Source: Salinicola rhizosphaerae (lineage in GTDB: Bacteria > Pseudomonadota > Gammaproteobacteria > Pseudomonadales > Halomonadaceae). Taken from it: DNA of 64,000 bases. Positions 30,705 through 41,184 of the stretch are shown here, in pieces (position 1 is the stretch's first letter; every line of letters begins with the position of its first letter). Where the stretch lies: NCBI RefSeq assembly GCF_014652715.1, contig NZ_BMZI01000009.1, positions 1 through 64,000 on the forward strand. The letters are read 5' to 3'. A program made the position numbers and the translations under genes. Under the pieces are notes generated by a model that had not been told where the DNA came from, did not search any database, and saw nothing but the letters and a program-made list of their open reading frames with translations.

Positions 30705-31841
30705 CTAAAGCACGACCAGATTGTCCCGGTGAATCAGCTCCGGCGCTTCCATGTAGCCAAGAATCTCGGCGATACGCTGACTCGGCTGCCCCAGCAGACG
30801 CTCGGCATCAGCGCTCGCGTAGTTGATGAGCCCCTTGGCGACGCGCGCGCCGGATTCGTCGACGCAGACCACCATGTCACCGCGCCGAAAACTGCCTTGC
30901 AGCCACTTGACGCCGACAGGTAACAAACTGGACCCCTGGGAGCGCAACACCGAAACCGCGCCGGCATCGAGCGTCAGCGTCCCGCGGACCTGAAGCTGGC
31001 CCGCTAGCCAGCGCTTGCGCGCCGCCAGCGGGGCGTGATCGGGATGCAGAAGCGTCCCGAGCGACTCGCCCTCGATCAATCGGGTCAGCACCGTCGGCTG
31101 GCGACCGCTGGCAATGGCGGTTACGGCGCCGGAGCGTGCCGCCAGGCGAGCCGCGCGCAGCTTGGTCGCCATGCCCCCGCGACCCAGCACGCCGCCACCG
31201 CCGGCCATGGCATCGAGCCTCGGGTCGTCGGCGTCACCCTCTTCAATCAGTTTGGCGTCGGGATTACCGCGCGGATCCGCGTCGAACAGCCCTTCCTGGT
31301 CGGTCAGAATGAGCAAGGCATCCGCCTCGAGCAGATTGGCGACCAGCGCGCCCAGCGTATCGTTGTCGCCGAAGCGGATCTCGTCGGTGACGACGGTATC
31401 GTTTTCGTTGATCACCGGTACGACGCCGAGCTGCACCAGCGTGCGCAGCGCCGAACGCGCATTGAGGTAGCGCTTGCGGTTGGACAGATCGTCATGGGTC
31501 AGCAGCACCTGCGCGCTGCGTAAACCATGACGCGCGAAGTGGGTTTCGTAGCACTGCGACAGCCCGCTCTGCCCGACGGCTGCCGCGGCCTGCAGTTCGT
31601 GCACGGCACTCGGGCGAGAGTGCCAGCCGAGCCGTGCCATCCCCTCGGCGATGGAGCCGGAGGAGACCAGCACGACTTCGATGCCACGACGATGAAGCGC
31701 CGCCATCTGGTCGACCCAGCCACCGATCGCGGCGTCGTCCAGCCCGCGACCGTCGTTGGTCAGCAGTGCGCTGCCGATTTTCACCACGACACGTCTGGCA
31801 CCGCTGAGCACCTCGCGTCCCCACCGTCGATCCGCCGTCAT
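30705..31841 (-). CDS. proB: Glutamate 5-kinase
   Basis: First step of proline synthesis: ATP-dependent phosphorylation of glutamate. 378 residues, with an amino-acid kinase domain ([11 protein letters not shown] near residue 20, [10 protein letters not shown] near 60, PVINENDTV near 146) and a C-terminal PUA domain (about 280-370). In salt-loving bacteria proline is also a compatible solute. proA is not adjacent, as in Pseudomonas. It follows obgE on the same strand after a 54-base gap. Confidence 0.95.
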   Translation of the reverse strand: MTADRRWGREVLSGARRVVVKIGSALLTNDGRGLDDAAIGGWVDQMAALHRRGIEVVLVSSGSIAEGMARLGWHSRPSAVHELQAAAAVGQSGLSQCYETHFARHGLRSAQVLLTHDDLSNRKRYLNARSALRTLVQLGVVPVINENDTVVTDEIRFGDNDTLGALVANLLEADALLILTDQEGLFDADPRGNPDAKLIEEGDADDPRLDAMAGGGGVLGRGGMATKLRAARLAARSGAVTAIASGRQPTVLTRLIEGESLGTLLHPDHAPLAARKRWLAGQLQVRGTLTLDAGAVSVLRSQGSSLLPVGVKWLQGSFRRGDMVVCVDESGARVAKGLINYASADAERLLGQPSQRIAEILGYMEAPELIHRDNLVVL

Positions 31842-31895
31842 CGCCTCGCCTCTTTCGTCACGCTCCGCTCCGCCTGTGTCGACCCACGCCTTCGA

Positions 31896-33113
<1,218 letters not shown>

Positions 33114-33175
33114 TCAGAGGTTGTTCGACGGAAACCAGCCTGTCTTCCGCCCGCGCAAAAAGCCCGCACATACGA

Positions 33176-33201
33176 AAAAGCCCCGCCTGGGCGGGGCTTT
33201 T
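33176..33201. terminator. Bidirectional terminator between rpmA and obgE
   Basis: AAAAGCCCCGC and GCGGGGCTTTT form an 11-bp stem with a CTGG loop and A/T tails on both sides. On the minus strand it follows the rpmA stop by about 20 bases, so obgE is reached by read-through or its own promoter. Confidence 0.87.
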
Positions 33202-33221
33202 CACGCAGCGTTCGTGAAGTC

Positions 33222-33479
33222 TCAGGCGGAGACTACGCTCACGAACTTGCGGTTCTTCGGACCTTTCTGCTCGAACTTGATCACGCCGTCGTTCAGCGCG
33301 AAAAGCGTGTGGTCCTTGCCGATGCCGACACCCGTGCCCGCGTGGAACTTGGTGCCGCGCTGGCGAACGATGATGTTGCCGGCGATCGCCTTCTGTCCAC
33401 CATACAGCTTGACGCCAAGGCGTTTGGATTCGGAATCGCGACCGTTACGCGTACTACCGGCAGCCTTCTTGTGAGCCAT
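33222..33479 (-). CDS. rpmA: Large-subunit ribosomal protein L27
   Basis: 85 residues, [20 protein letters not shown]..., the standard L27 sequence whose N-terminal tail reaches the peptidyl-transferase centre. No cleavable N-terminal extension of the Firmicutes kind. Lies 33 bases after rplU in the usual two-gene operon. Confidence 0.98.
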   Translation of the reverse strand: MAHKKAAGSTRNGRDSESKRLGVKLYGGQKAIAGNIIVRQRGTKFHAGTGVGIGKDHTLFALNDGVIKFEQKGPKNRKFVSVVSA

Positions 33480-33512
33480 TGCGAATACCTCCTTTCCGGG
33501 GGAATGATCCGC

Positions 33513-33824
33513 TTACGCGGAGATTCCGGTGATCTTCACTTCAGTGAACCACTGACGGTGGCCCTGACGCTTCATGTGATGCTTACGACGACGGAACTTG
33601 ATGATCTGGACCTTGTCGCCGCGACCGTGCGCAACGATCTCTGCAGACACCTTGGCACCGTCGACCAGCGGCGCGCCGACCTTGATGTCGTCGCCGTCGG
33701 CAACCAGCAGCACCTGATCGAATTCCAGGCTGTCGCCGGTCGGCACTTCCAGCTTCTCGAGCTTCAGTGTCTGACCTTCCTGCACGCGGTACTGCTTACC
33801 GCCACTCTTGATTACAGCGTACAT
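33513..33824 (-). CDS. rplU: Large-subunit ribosomal protein L21
   Basis: 103 residues beginning [17 protein letters not shown], the E. coli length; ends ...[18 protein letters not shown] lies upstream of the ATG at 33824. A frame 30 codons longer has no similarity. Transcribed from the promoter at 33932-33960, divergent from ispB. Confidence 0.98.
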   Translation of the reverse strand: MYAVIKSGGKQYRVQEGQTLKLEKLEVPTGDSLEFDQVLLVADGDDIKVGAPLVDGAKVSAEIVAHGRGDKVQIIKFRRRKHHMKRQGHRQWFTEVKITGISA

Positions 33825-34186
33825 ATTGCTCTCCGGACACTCGTCGGGGTTGGTGCTCTTGGATCGGCCTGCGGCAAGTGGTGCCCCTTCCGGCAACCAT
33901 CTGACAGGGAGCATGACGAGTTGGGTCGCGGATTATAGCGACTCTCCCGTTACCCGACAAGGCGTCTTCACCATCGATCACGCCCTCTTGTCATGCCTAT
34001 TGTAAGGTGCCGCGCGCTGCCGACTCGTTCGCCGGCAGCCCCAAGAACCCGCGCCAGGCGGCTTGACGCACCTTGGGGTGCCACCTAGCATAGCTCTCCA
34101 CATCGCCTCTCCCGGTCGCGGCACGCCGCTCATGGCCGACGTCGAGCGGCCCCCGAAGCCCCATCCGAATCTGTGACAAGCCGACC
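33825..34186. other. Divergent rplU / ispB control region
   Basis: This 362-base spacer contains the rplU promoter and a leader of about 100 bases. In the half nearer ispB I see no clear promoter hexamers and no protein gene. Confidence 0.6.
33932..33960 (-). promoter_or_regulatory. Sigma-70 promoter of rplU-rpmA
   Basis: On the minus strand TTGTCG (33960-33955), a 17-base spacer, and a perfect TATAAT (33937-33932). The predicted start near 33925 leaves a leader of about 100 bases. Confidence 0.8.
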
Positions 34187-35161
34187 ATGCAACCCAACGC
34201 CGCATCCATCCATGCGTCGGTGGCCGAGGACTTCGCCGCCGTCAACCGCACGATCCTAGATCAGCTGGCGTCGCGCATTCCTCTAGTCGAGACCATCGGA
34301 CAGTACATCATCGAGAGCGGCGGCAAACGCCTGCGCCCGCTGCTGGTACTGCTTGCCGCGCGCGCGCTCGACTATCAGGGCAACAGGCACATCACGCTCG
34401 CCACGCTGATCGAGTTCATGCATACCTCGACGCTGCTGCACGACGACGTGGTCGACGAGTCCAGCCGCCGTCGCGGCAAGGCAACCGCCAATGACACCTG
34501 GGGCAACGCGCCTTCGGTACTGGTCGGCGACTTCCTCTATTCCCGCTCGTTCCAGATGATGGTCGAGGTCGGCTCGATGCGAATCATGCAGGTGCTCTCC
34601 GGCGCGACCTGCGTGATCGCCGAAGGCGAAGTGCAGCAGCTGACCAATATCGGCAACGCGGACATCGCGGAATCCGACTATTTCGACACCATCCAGGGCA
34701 AGACCGCGATGCTGTTCGAAGCGGCTTCTCACAGCGGCGCCATTCTCGCCGAGGCCAGCGCCGAGCAGGAACGCGCGCTCAAGCTCTACGGACGCTACCT
34801 AGGACTCGCCTTCCAGCTGATCGACGATCTGCTCGACTACCAGGGCGATGCCGAGACCATGGGTAAGAACGTCGGTGACGACCTCGCCGAGGGCAAGCCG
34901 ACACTGCCGCTGATCTATGCCATGCGGGAGGGCAGCCCGGCGCAGGCAGCACTGATCCGCGAAGCGATCGGCAATGGCGGCCTCGATCACCTCGACGAGG
35001 TATTGGCGATCGTGCGCGAAACCGGCGCGCTGGAATACACCCAGCGGCGCGCCGAAGAGATGGCTGCCAAGGCGCGTGAACAGCTCGAACAGCTGTCGCC
35101 AAGCCCCTATCGTGAGAGCATGGAGACGCTGACGCGGGTCGCAGTCGAAAGAGATGTTTAA
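34187..35161 (+). CDS. ispB: Octaprenyl (polyprenyl) diphosphate synthase
   Basis: Long-chain prenyltransferase that makes the ubiquinone side chain from farnesyl diphosphate and IPP. 324 residues with GGKRLRP (about 45-51), first Asp-rich motif DDVVD at 86-90 and second DDLLD at 213-217. The residues just before the first motif (TSTLLH) are small, as expected for long products. Divergent from rplU as in E. coli and Pseudomonas; competes with CrtE for the same C5 pool. Confidence 0.95.
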   Translation: MQPNAASIHASVAEDFAAVNRTILDQLASRIPLVETIGQYIIESGGKRLRPLLVLLAARALDYQGNRHITLATLIEFMHTSTLLHDDVVDESSRRRGKATANDTWGNAPSVLVGDFLYSRSFQMMVEVGSMRIMQVLSGATCVIAEGEVQQLTNIGNADIAESDYFDTIQGKTAMLFEAASHSGAILAEASAEQERALKLYGRYLGLAFQLIDDLLDYQGDAETMGKNVGDDLAEGKPTLPLIYAMREGSPAQAALIREAIGNGGLDHLDEVLAIVRETGALEYTQRRAEEMAAKAREQLEQLSPSPYRESMETLTRVAVERDV

Positions 35162-35178
35162 AACCCGATCCCCCGGGG

Positions 35179-35206
35179 TTGCGCCGCGCCGCCGGATGCG
35201 TATAAT
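35179..35206 (+). promoter_or_regulatory. Promoter of tRNA-Pro
   Basis: Perfect TATAAT at 35201-35206 with TTGCGC 16 bases upstream. The predicted start near 35213 is about 45 bases before the mature tRNA. Confidence 0.75.
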
Positions 35207-35257
35207 TCACCTCCGTCGATTCAGCCCCTCATCGGGCATCGCGACGAAACACCGACT

Positions 35258-35334
35258 CGGAATATAGCTCAGCTTGGTAGAGCGCTGCCTTCGGGAGGCA
35301 GAGGTCGTAGGTTCGAATCCTGCTATTCCGACCA
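35258..35334 (+). tRNA. tRNA-Pro (anticodon CGG)
   Basis: 77-base cloverleaf: acceptor stem CGGAATA/TATTCCG, D arm with GCTCAGC-TTGGTA-GAGC, anticodon stem CTGCC/GGCAG around the loop TTCGGGA with anticodon CGG at 35292-35294 and G37 next to it, T arm GTAGG-TTCGAAT-CCTGC, and an encoded 3' CCA. Reads CCG codons, which are frequent in this GC-rich genome. It marks the end of the conserved thiO-ispB block. Confidence 0.98.
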
Positions 35335-35345
35335 AGATTATCGAA

Positions 35346-35379
35346 AAGCGCCGCAGACCCGTTCTGCGGCGCTTTTTTT
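35346..35379 (+). terminator. Rho-independent terminator of tRNA-Pro
   Basis: A 12-bp stem AAGCGCCGCAGA / TCTGCGGCGCTT with a 5-base loop and a run of seven T, starting 11 bases after the tRNA. Confidence 0.95.
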
Positions 35380-35793
35380 GTGCACTCGTCTTTTGCGCAC
35401 TCGATTGCCGTTCTGCCAGCGATCAGCGATCAAACCTGTGCTTACCGCGCCCGCCGGCTGTTTTGACATCTCATGTCATTATGTTTCTAATTATTTCAAA
35501 ATATCGCGTCTATCCAACCTCACTCGGCTGCTCGGTGCGAAGAAGCGACCGGACAGCGCGCAACGGCTCCTCCCGCCCCGACGATTTCGCAGCCCCTTCG
35601 ATGACACTTAAGGCTTATGGGCGCAGGGGAGCACCACCACTAGAGTGATGATAGCCAGCGCTGCAGCCGAGACGAACCGTGCGCTGCCGGGATGGCAGCG
35701 CGCTGGATCGAGGCAGCGAGGCCCCACCGTTTTCTTCCGGCGCGAACGCTCCTACGAGCCTCCCACCGGGATCGACTACCAGGAGGTAGCCCC
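35380..35793 (+). other. Gene-free spacer with a strong promoter
   Basis: About 410 bases between the tRNA terminator and the next gene. It holds an AT-rich patch (35460-35510) with a near-consensus promoter, then some 300 bases with no recognisable protein. These could be a long leader of the secreted-protein gene or a small RNA. Confidence 0.5.
35463..35491 (+). promoter_or_regulatory. Near-consensus sigma-70 promoter with embedded palindrome
   Basis: TTGACA (35463-35468), 17-base spacer, TCTAAT (35486-35491). The perfect inverted repeat TGACAT-CTC-ATGTCA (35464-35478) overlaps the -35 box and spacer, where a bound dimer would block polymerase. The regulator is unknown. Confidence 0.7.
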
Positions 35794-36150
35794 ATGTCGA
35801 CCCGTCCGATCACGACTTCCCTCATCGCTCTTCTCATCGCGCTCGCCCTCACGTTGCCGACGGCCTACGCTCAAGACCCGAATGACGATCAGACCCCACC
35901 GCCCTGGTCGCAGCAGGATATCGAGACTGCGCAGGCCCAGTGTCGCGCCAACATGACCGCAACCGGCATCGAGGGTCCCAAGGTCGAGCGCTACTGTGAG
36001 TGCGCCGCGCAGGCGCTGCAGGAGCGCTTCAGCGCCGTCGAGGTCAAGAAGATGCGCCGCGAACATAACGCCAGCGACAGCGAGGACAATCGCCCGCCGG
36101 AACTGGCCCAGGCACTGGAGCAGTGCTCACCGGTACTGGAATCGCAGTGA
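35794..36150 (+). CDS. Small secreted protein of unknown function
   Basis: 118 residues from ATG 35794, which has an excellent AGGAGGT seven bases upstream. A clear Sec signal peptide (MSTRPITTSLIALLIALALTLPTAYA^Q) predicts periplasmic export. The mature part is polar, with four Cys (one in AQCRANM, two in YCECAAQ, one in EQCSPV), suggesting two disulfide bonds. I do not recognise a named family. It stands alone between tRNA-Pro and the carotenoid cluster. Confidence 0.75.
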   Translation: MSTRPITTSLIALLIALALTLPTAYAQDPNDDQTPPPWSQQDIETAQAQCRANMTATGIEGPKVERYCECAAQALQERFSAVEVKKMRREHNASDSEDNRPPELAQALEQCSPVLESQ

Positions 36151-36649
36151 ACGTGCCTTCGCCGCATCCATTGGCCGCCGTCACCGCGTATGTCCGTGCA
36201 GTCGATTGACGATCGTGCGCTCGTGTATCGCCTTCATGGGTAGAGAACGATGACGTTGGCCGAAGCGCGGCCCGCCAGGAAGCGAGGCTCGCCAGCAACC
36301 CCGGTTGGAACGAACCGGGAGCCGAGGGTGGCAAAGTCCGACAGCACGCCGCGCGTGAGCGAGGGGTGAGCAAGGAAAGCACAGCGCGCAGCAATGGAGC
36401 GCGCAGCGCGCGGAAAAATGACCTAACTTTCAGCCTGACGACCCAATCGTGCGTTCCGCGTCGCGGCGAGCACCGACGCAAGTCCCCGGCAACGGATGCC
36501 GGTGGTCGGAAACGGCGACGTTCAGGTTGGCGGTCGGCCGGCACCTACAGTCAGTGAACTGCCGTCATGGACGGACGGCATCGATCGCGGCAGTCCTCGG
36601 GCTACCGCTGGATGCGATGGATCAACGCGGGAATTCAGGGAAGGGACAG
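36151..36649 (+). other. Spacer upstream of the carotenoid operon
   Basis: 499 bases without a convincing gene. A 7-bp hairpin CCCGGTT/AACCGGG lies at 36300-36319 and GCGCGCAGC repeats near 36385-36415. The promoter of crtE must lie here or upstream, but no good -35/-10 pair was found, nor a TGTACA-type light-response element. Confidence 0.5.
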
Positions 36650-37591
36650 ATGGCATCTCACGCCGCCGATATCACGGATCAGGAAGAGGAGCTGGCGCGC
36701 CTGCGCGAGAGGATTCAAGGGCGCCTCGATCAGCTACTGCCGCAGACCGACCAGCGCGATCTCGTCAGCGCCGCCATGCGCGAGAGTGCACTGGCGCCGG
36801 GCAAGCGAATCCGCCCTCTCTTGATGATGCTGACCGCGCGTGATCTCGGCTGCGTTCAGCACCCTGGCCTGCTCGATCTGGCCTGCGCCGTGGAGATGGT
36901 ACACGCCGCCTCCCTGGTGCTCGACGATCTTCCCTGCATGGATGACGCCCAGCTCCGCCGGGGCCGACCGACCATCCACCGCCGTTTCGGCGAGAACGTG
37001 GCCATCCTTGCCGCCGTCGCGCTGCTCAGCGGTGCCTTCGGCGTCATCGCCAACGCCGCCGGACTCTCGGATACGCAGCGCACCCGTGCCGTTGACGAGC
37101 TCTCCCGCGCCGTCGGTCAGCAGGGCCTGGTCCGCGGCCAATTTCTCGACCTCAGCGAGGGCAACGCCACCCGCTCGCTCGAAGCCATCGCCGACACCAA
37201 CGAACTCAAGACCAGCGTACTGTTCGGTGCCACGCTGCAGCTCGCCGCCATCGCGGCTGAAGCCACGGAGGCAGCCGGTGACGCGCTGAGAGGCTTTGCC
37301 CGCGATCTCGGTCAGGCATTTCAGCTGCTCGATGACCTTGCCGATGGCCGCAGCGATACCGGCAAGGACGTCGCTCAGGATCTGGGCAAGTCGACACTGG
37401 TCGCGATGCTCGGCAGTGACGCCGTTCACCAGCGTCTGCGCGAGCATCTCAAGCGCGCCGAGGTCCACTTCGCCCACGCCTGCGGTCCGCGGACGCCGAC
37501 TCAGGCCTTCATGCACGCCTGGTTCGAGCGCCAGCTGAATCATGAAGCGCCTGCCATGTCGACCGTGTCGCGTCAGCGCCAGCCCTCTTGA
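36650..37591 (+). CDS. crtE: Geranylgeranyl diphosphate synthase
   Basis: First dedicated step of carotenoid synthesis, making C20 GGPP from farnesyl diphosphate and IPP. ATG 36650 (AAGGG upstream) gives 313 residues beginning [15 protein letters not shown], close to Pantoea CrtE length. The first Asp motif is the extended DDxxxxD form (D92-D93-LPCM-D98-D99) typical of bacterial GGPP synthases, with GKRIRPLL at 51-58 and the second motif [13 protein letters not shown]. It heads an operon of six genes. Confidence 0.93.
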   Translation: MASHAADITDQEEELARLRERIQGRLDQLLPQTDQRDLVSAAMRESALAPGKRIRPLLMMLTARDLGCVQHPGLLDLACAVEMVHAASLVLDDLPCMDDAQLRRGRPTIHRRFGENVAILAAVALLSGAFGVIANAAGLSDTQRTRAVDELSRAVGQQGLVRGQFLDLSEGNATRSLEAIADTNELKTSVLFGATLQLAAIAAEATEAAGDALRGFARDLGQAFQLLDDLADGRSDTGKDVAQDLGKSTLVAMLGSDAVHQRLREHLKRAEVHFAHACGPRTPTQAFMHAWFERQLNHEAPAMSTVSRQRQPS

Positions 37592-37607
37592 GCGGGGAGA
37601 GATGACG

Positions 37608-38675
37608 ATGCGCCCTTCCCCACCCGCCGTCGAGGCGCCAGCGGAGCTGGTCAGACGCAAGAACGACCATCTCGACATCGTGCTGGATGCGACCCGGGCC
37701 GTTTCCCGGGCGCGCACCGGATTCGATCGCTGGCGCTTCGAGCACTGCGCGCTTCCGGAGCTCGACCTCGATGGTATCGATCTGTCCGCGTCGCTGTTCG
37801 GACGACGGTTGCAGGCTCCCCTGCTGATCAGCTCGATGACCGGCGGCGCCGCCCGCGCCGTCTCGATCAATCGCCATCTCGCGGAAGCGGCGCAGACCCT
37901 GGGCCTGGCCATGGGCGTCGGCTCTCAGCGCGTCGCCATCGAGGGCGCCGCCGACCTGGGACTGGATCGCTCGCTGCGTGATATCGCGCCGGACGTGCCG
38001 CTACTCGCCAACCTGGGCGCTGCTCAGATCCGCGGCCGCGAGGGACTCGATTACGCTCGCCGCGCGGTCGAGATGATCGACGCCGACGCGCTGATCGTGC
38101 ATCTCAACCCGCTGCAGGAAGCCGTGCAGCCAGGCGGCGACCGCGACTGGCGCCGGGTACTGGAGTCCATCGCTCGCCTGGCCTCCGCGCTGGACGCCCC
38201 CGTGGTCATCAAGGAAGTCGGCGCCGGTATCTCGGCCGACGTCGCCGCACGCCTGGCCGAGGCCGGCGTGGCCATGGTGGATGTCGCAGGCGCCGGCGGC
38301 ACGAGCTGGGCTGCGGTCGAGGGGGAGCGCGCCGGCGACGCTCACGCTCGCGCCGTCGCGATGGCCTTCGCCGACTGGGGCATTCCAACAGCCGAGGCGC
38401 TGCAGGCGATTCATGCCCGGGTGCCGGCACTGCCACTGATCGCCTCCGGTGGTATCCGCGATGGGATCGAGGTCGCCAAGGCACTGCGGCTCGGCGCTTG
38501 CCTGGTCGGACAGGCTGCGGCAACGCTGGCCGGCGCGAGTGAGTCGAGCGATGCCGTGGTGGCGCATTTTCGAGTTCTCATCGAGCAGCTGCGTATTGCC
38601 TGCTTCTGCACCGGCAGCCCGGATATCGCCGCGCTGAAACGCGCCAGGCTGCATCCGTCGGAGAGCGTGCGTTGA
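37608..38675 (+). CDS. idi: Type 2 (FMN) isopentenyl-diphosphate isomerase
   Basis: FMN- and NADPH-dependent isomerase that balances IPP and dimethylallyl diphosphate. Of two ATGs six bases apart, 37608 sits eight bases after GGGGAG and is preferred, giving 355 residues. Visible family segments are [16 protein letters not shown], the NPLQE motif with the catalytic Gln-Glu, and [11 protein letters not shown]. This form is unrelated to E. coli Idi. An idi-2 gene in this place is a known feature of some Pantoea clusters. Confidence 0.93.
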   Translation: MRPSPPAVEAPAELVRRKNDHLDIVLDATRAVSRARTGFDRWRFEHCALPELDLDGIDLSASLFGRRLQAPLLISSMTGGAARAVSINRHLAEAAQTLGLAMGVGSQRVAIEGAADLGLDRSLRDIAPDVPLLANLGAAQIRGREGLDYARRAVEMIDADALIVHLNPLQEAVQPGGDRDWRRVLESIARLASALDAPVVIKEVGAGISADVAARLAEAGVAMVDVAGAGGTSWAAVEGERAGDAHARAVAMAFADWGIPTAEALQAIHARVPALPLIASGGIRDGIEVAKALRLGACLVGQAAATLAGASESSDAVVAHFRVLIEQLRIACFCTGSPDIAALKRARLHPSESVR

Positions 38676-39976
38676 GCCATTTCGCCGTCGTTGCACCGCC
38701 GCTCTACAGTCATTTCCAGGCGCTCGAAGCGCTGGCGGTCACGCTGATCGGCCGCGGTCACCGCGTGACCTTCGTGCATCGCGCCGCGGCCCGCCCGCTG
38801 ATTCGTGACGCGCGAATCAACTTCACGGCGATCGATACGCCGACCGCCGCCTTTCGGTCGGGGCATCGCGCGTTTGCGATGCGGGCCAGCGCACTGTCGA
38901 TTCGTCGTGTCATCGTCGACATGGCCGCCAGTACCGATGAGCTCGCCTCCGCCCTGCCGCCGCTGCTCGATCGACTTGGCGTCGACGCTGTCATCGCGGA
39001 CCAGATGGAGGCCGCCGGCGGTCTGGTTGCCGAAGGAGTCGGTTTGCCCTTCGTGTCGGTCGCCTGTGCGCTGCCGGTCGATCGGGAGGCCGGCCTCCCG
39101 CTGCCGGTGATGCCCTTCAGCTACGCCACCGACGCGCGCGCGAGACAGCAGTACGCCGCGAGCGAGCGAATCTACGACTGGTTGATGCGTCCGCACGCTC
39201 GCGTGATCGCCACCCATGCCGCCCGTTTCGGCCTGGGAAGGCGCGAGGCTTTGCATCACTGCCTGTCGCCTCTGGGGCAGATCAGCCAGACGCCCGCGAC
39301 ACTTGACTTTCCGCGGCAGGCGCTACCCGCCCATTTCCACGCCGTCGGCCCGCTGCGCTCGCCGACGTCCGCTCGGGGCGGGCGCTGGACGATCGACGCT
39401 GACCGCCCGTTCGTCTTCGCGTCGTTCGGCACCCTGCAGGGACACCGGTTCGGCCTGTTCGAGAAGGTCGCTCGCGCTTGTCGACGGATCGGCGCGCGAC
39501 TGCTCGTGGCCCACTGCGGCGGCCTCACCGCGCATCAGGCGCGCCGGCTCCAGAGCCGTGGTGCCACCTTCGTCACCGATTTTGCCGATCAGCATGCCGC
39601 ACTTGCGCAAGCCGATGCCGTGGTGACCCATGGCGGCCTCAACACGGTGCTCGACGCCATCACCGCGGAAACCCCGATGCTGGTCATTCCACTCGCCTTC
39701 GATCAACCCGGCGTTGCCGCCCGGGTCGCCTGGCACGGCCTGGGCGAGCGCGCATCGCGCTTCGCCTCCGCCGGCCAGATCGCCGAGGGCCTATCGCGCC
39801 TGCTGGCGAGTGACGATTACCGCCAGCGACTCGCGGCTTCCCGCGAGGGCCTGATCAGCGCCGGTGGCGTCGAGCGCGCCGCGCGGCTCGTCGAAGCTGC
39901 CCTGGTGACGAGAACCGCCGGCGACGCTCGTGCGACGGGCCAAGCGGCGCAGCCCCAGCCGGCGGTGGTCTCTTGA
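38672..39976 (+). CDS. crtX: Zeaxanthin glucosyltransferase
   Basis: GT1-family enzyme that adds glucose from UDP-glucose to the hydroxyl groups of zeaxanthin, making the pigment more polar. 434 residues starting at TTG 38672, which overlaps the idi stop (TTGA), with GGAG eight bases upstream; the N-terminus [19 protein letters not shown] matches Pantoea CrtX. The donor-site signature [19 protein letters not shown] is in the C-terminal half. Confidence 0.92.
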   Translation: MSHFAVVAPPLYSHFQALEALAVTLIGRGHRVTFVHRAAARPLIRDARINFTAIDTPTAAFRSGHRAFAMRASALSIRRVIVDMAASTDELASALPPLLDRLGVDAVIADQMEAAGGLVAEGVGLPFVSVACALPVDREAGLPLPVMPFSYATDARARQQYAASERIYDWLMRPHARVIATHAARFGLGRREALHHCLSPLGQISQTPATLDFPRQALPAHFHAVGPLRSPTSARGGRWTIDADRPFVFASFGTLQGHRFGLFEKVARACRRIGARLLVAHCGGLTAHQARRLQSRGATFVTDFADQHAALAQADAVVTHGGLNTVLDAITAETPMLVIPLAFDQPGVAARVAWHGLGERASRFASAGQIAEGLSRLLASDDYRQRLAASREGLISAGGVERAARLVEAALVTRTAGDARATGQAAQPQPAVVS

Positions 39977-41184
39977 TGCAACCGCATGCGATACCCGCAG
40001 TGCCGCCCGGTGGCTGGGACCTCATTCTGGTCGGCGGCGGACTGGCCAATGGCCTGATCGCCTGTCATTTGCGCGAGACACGGCCTGAACTGGACGTGCT
40101 GGTGCTCGAGGCAGGACCACGAGCCGGCGGCAACCACACCTGGTCGTTCCACCAAGGAGATCTGTCCGCGGCCCAGCACGCCTGGCTCGCTCCGTTCGTC
40201 ACCAGCCGCTGGTCAGGCTATGACGTGCGCTTTCCGGCGCTCGAGCGGCGCCTCGACGGCGACTATCTGAGCATCACTTCGGAACGCTTTGCCGCCGTGA
40301 TGGCGACGACGCTTGGCGAGCGGCTGGTGACGAGCTGCGAGGTCGAGTCGCTGTCACCGACCGCGGTCCGCCTCGCCAGCGGCGAGAGGCTGACGGCGCG
40401 CGGCGTGATCGACGGTCGGGGGCCGCTCGCGCCGGAAGCCGCCAATCCGCATCTCTGGACCGGCTTTCAGGCCTTCGTCGGTCAGGCGTGGCGGCTTTCG
40501 CGACCGCACGGGCTGGTCAGACCGATACTCATGGATGCGACCGTCGATCAACAGGGCGGCTACCGCTTTGTCTATACGCTGCCACTCTCGCCGGATCGCC
40601 TGCTGATCGAGGATACGCACTACGTCGACGGCCCCGCGCTCGAGGTCGTGCGTGCTCGCGCGAATATCACCGACTACGCCGCAGCGCGCGGATGGCAGCT
40701 CGACACGCTCGAGCGCGAGGAGCGCGGCGCGCTGCCGATCACGCTCGCCGGGGACTTCACGCGCTTCTGGCAGCGGCTCGACGGCCAGCCGACAAGCGGA
40801 CTGCGCGCCGGGCTCTTCCACCCCACGACAGGCTACTCGCTCCCCCAGGCGGCAGCGTTGGCCGAGCATCTTTCGGGGCTTTCCTCGTTCGAGGCCAGCC
40901 AGCTGTTCGACGAGATTCGCGCCTTCGCGGCCGAGCGTTGGCGCGCGCAGCGCTTCTATCGCATGCTCGATCGCATGCTGTTTCTCGCCGGCAAGCCGGA
41001 CGCGCGCTGGCAGGTCATGCAGCGTTTCTACCGGCTCGACGCCGCGCTGATCGAGCGCTTCTACGCCGGGCGCTCGACGATCAAAGACAAGCTTCGCATT
41101 CTCAGCGGCAAACCGCCGGTGCCGGTGGGGCAAGCCATGAACGCCATCATGCAACGGACGTCTCGACTCAAGGCACTTCCATGA
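39976..41184 (+). CDS. crtY: Lycopene beta-cyclase
   Basis: Flavoprotein that closes both ends of lycopene to beta-carotene. ATG 39976 shares a base with the crtX stop (TGATG), and a TTG sits one codon earlier. 402 residues with the dinucleotide-binding DLILVGGGLANGLIA and the cyclase motif GYxxP-like GYSLPQA. Family membership is CrtY, the bacterial single-gene cyclase. Confidence 0.94.
   Translation: MQPHAIPAVPPGGWDLILVGGGLANGLIACHLRETRPELDVLVLEAGPRAGGNHTWSFHQGDLSAAQHAWLAPFVTSRWSGYDVRFPALERRLDGDYLSITSERFAAVMATTLGERLVTSCEVESLSPTAVRLASGERLTARGVIDGRGPLAPEAANPHLWTGFQAFVGQAWRLSRPHGLVRPILMDATVDQQGGYRFVYTLPLSPDRLLIEDTHYVDGPALEVVRARANITDYAAARGWQLDTLEREERGALPITLAGDFTRFWQRLDGQPTSGLRAGLFHPTTGYSLPQAAALAEHLSGLSSFEASQLFDEIRAFAAERWRAQRFYRMLDRMLFLAGKPDARWQVMQRFYRLDAALIERFYAGRSTIKDKLRILSGKPPVPVGQAMNAIMQRTSRLKALP

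Noticed and set aside
35258-35334. tRNA-Pro as an attachment site of an integrated element
   Set aside because: No second copy of the tRNA 3' end, no integrase and no excisionase were seen in the window.
40488-41180. Long open frame continuing upstream of crtI
   Set aside because: It overlaps all of the crtY 3' half in another frame, is Arg/Ala-rich and has no motifs; crtI has a clear start at 41181.
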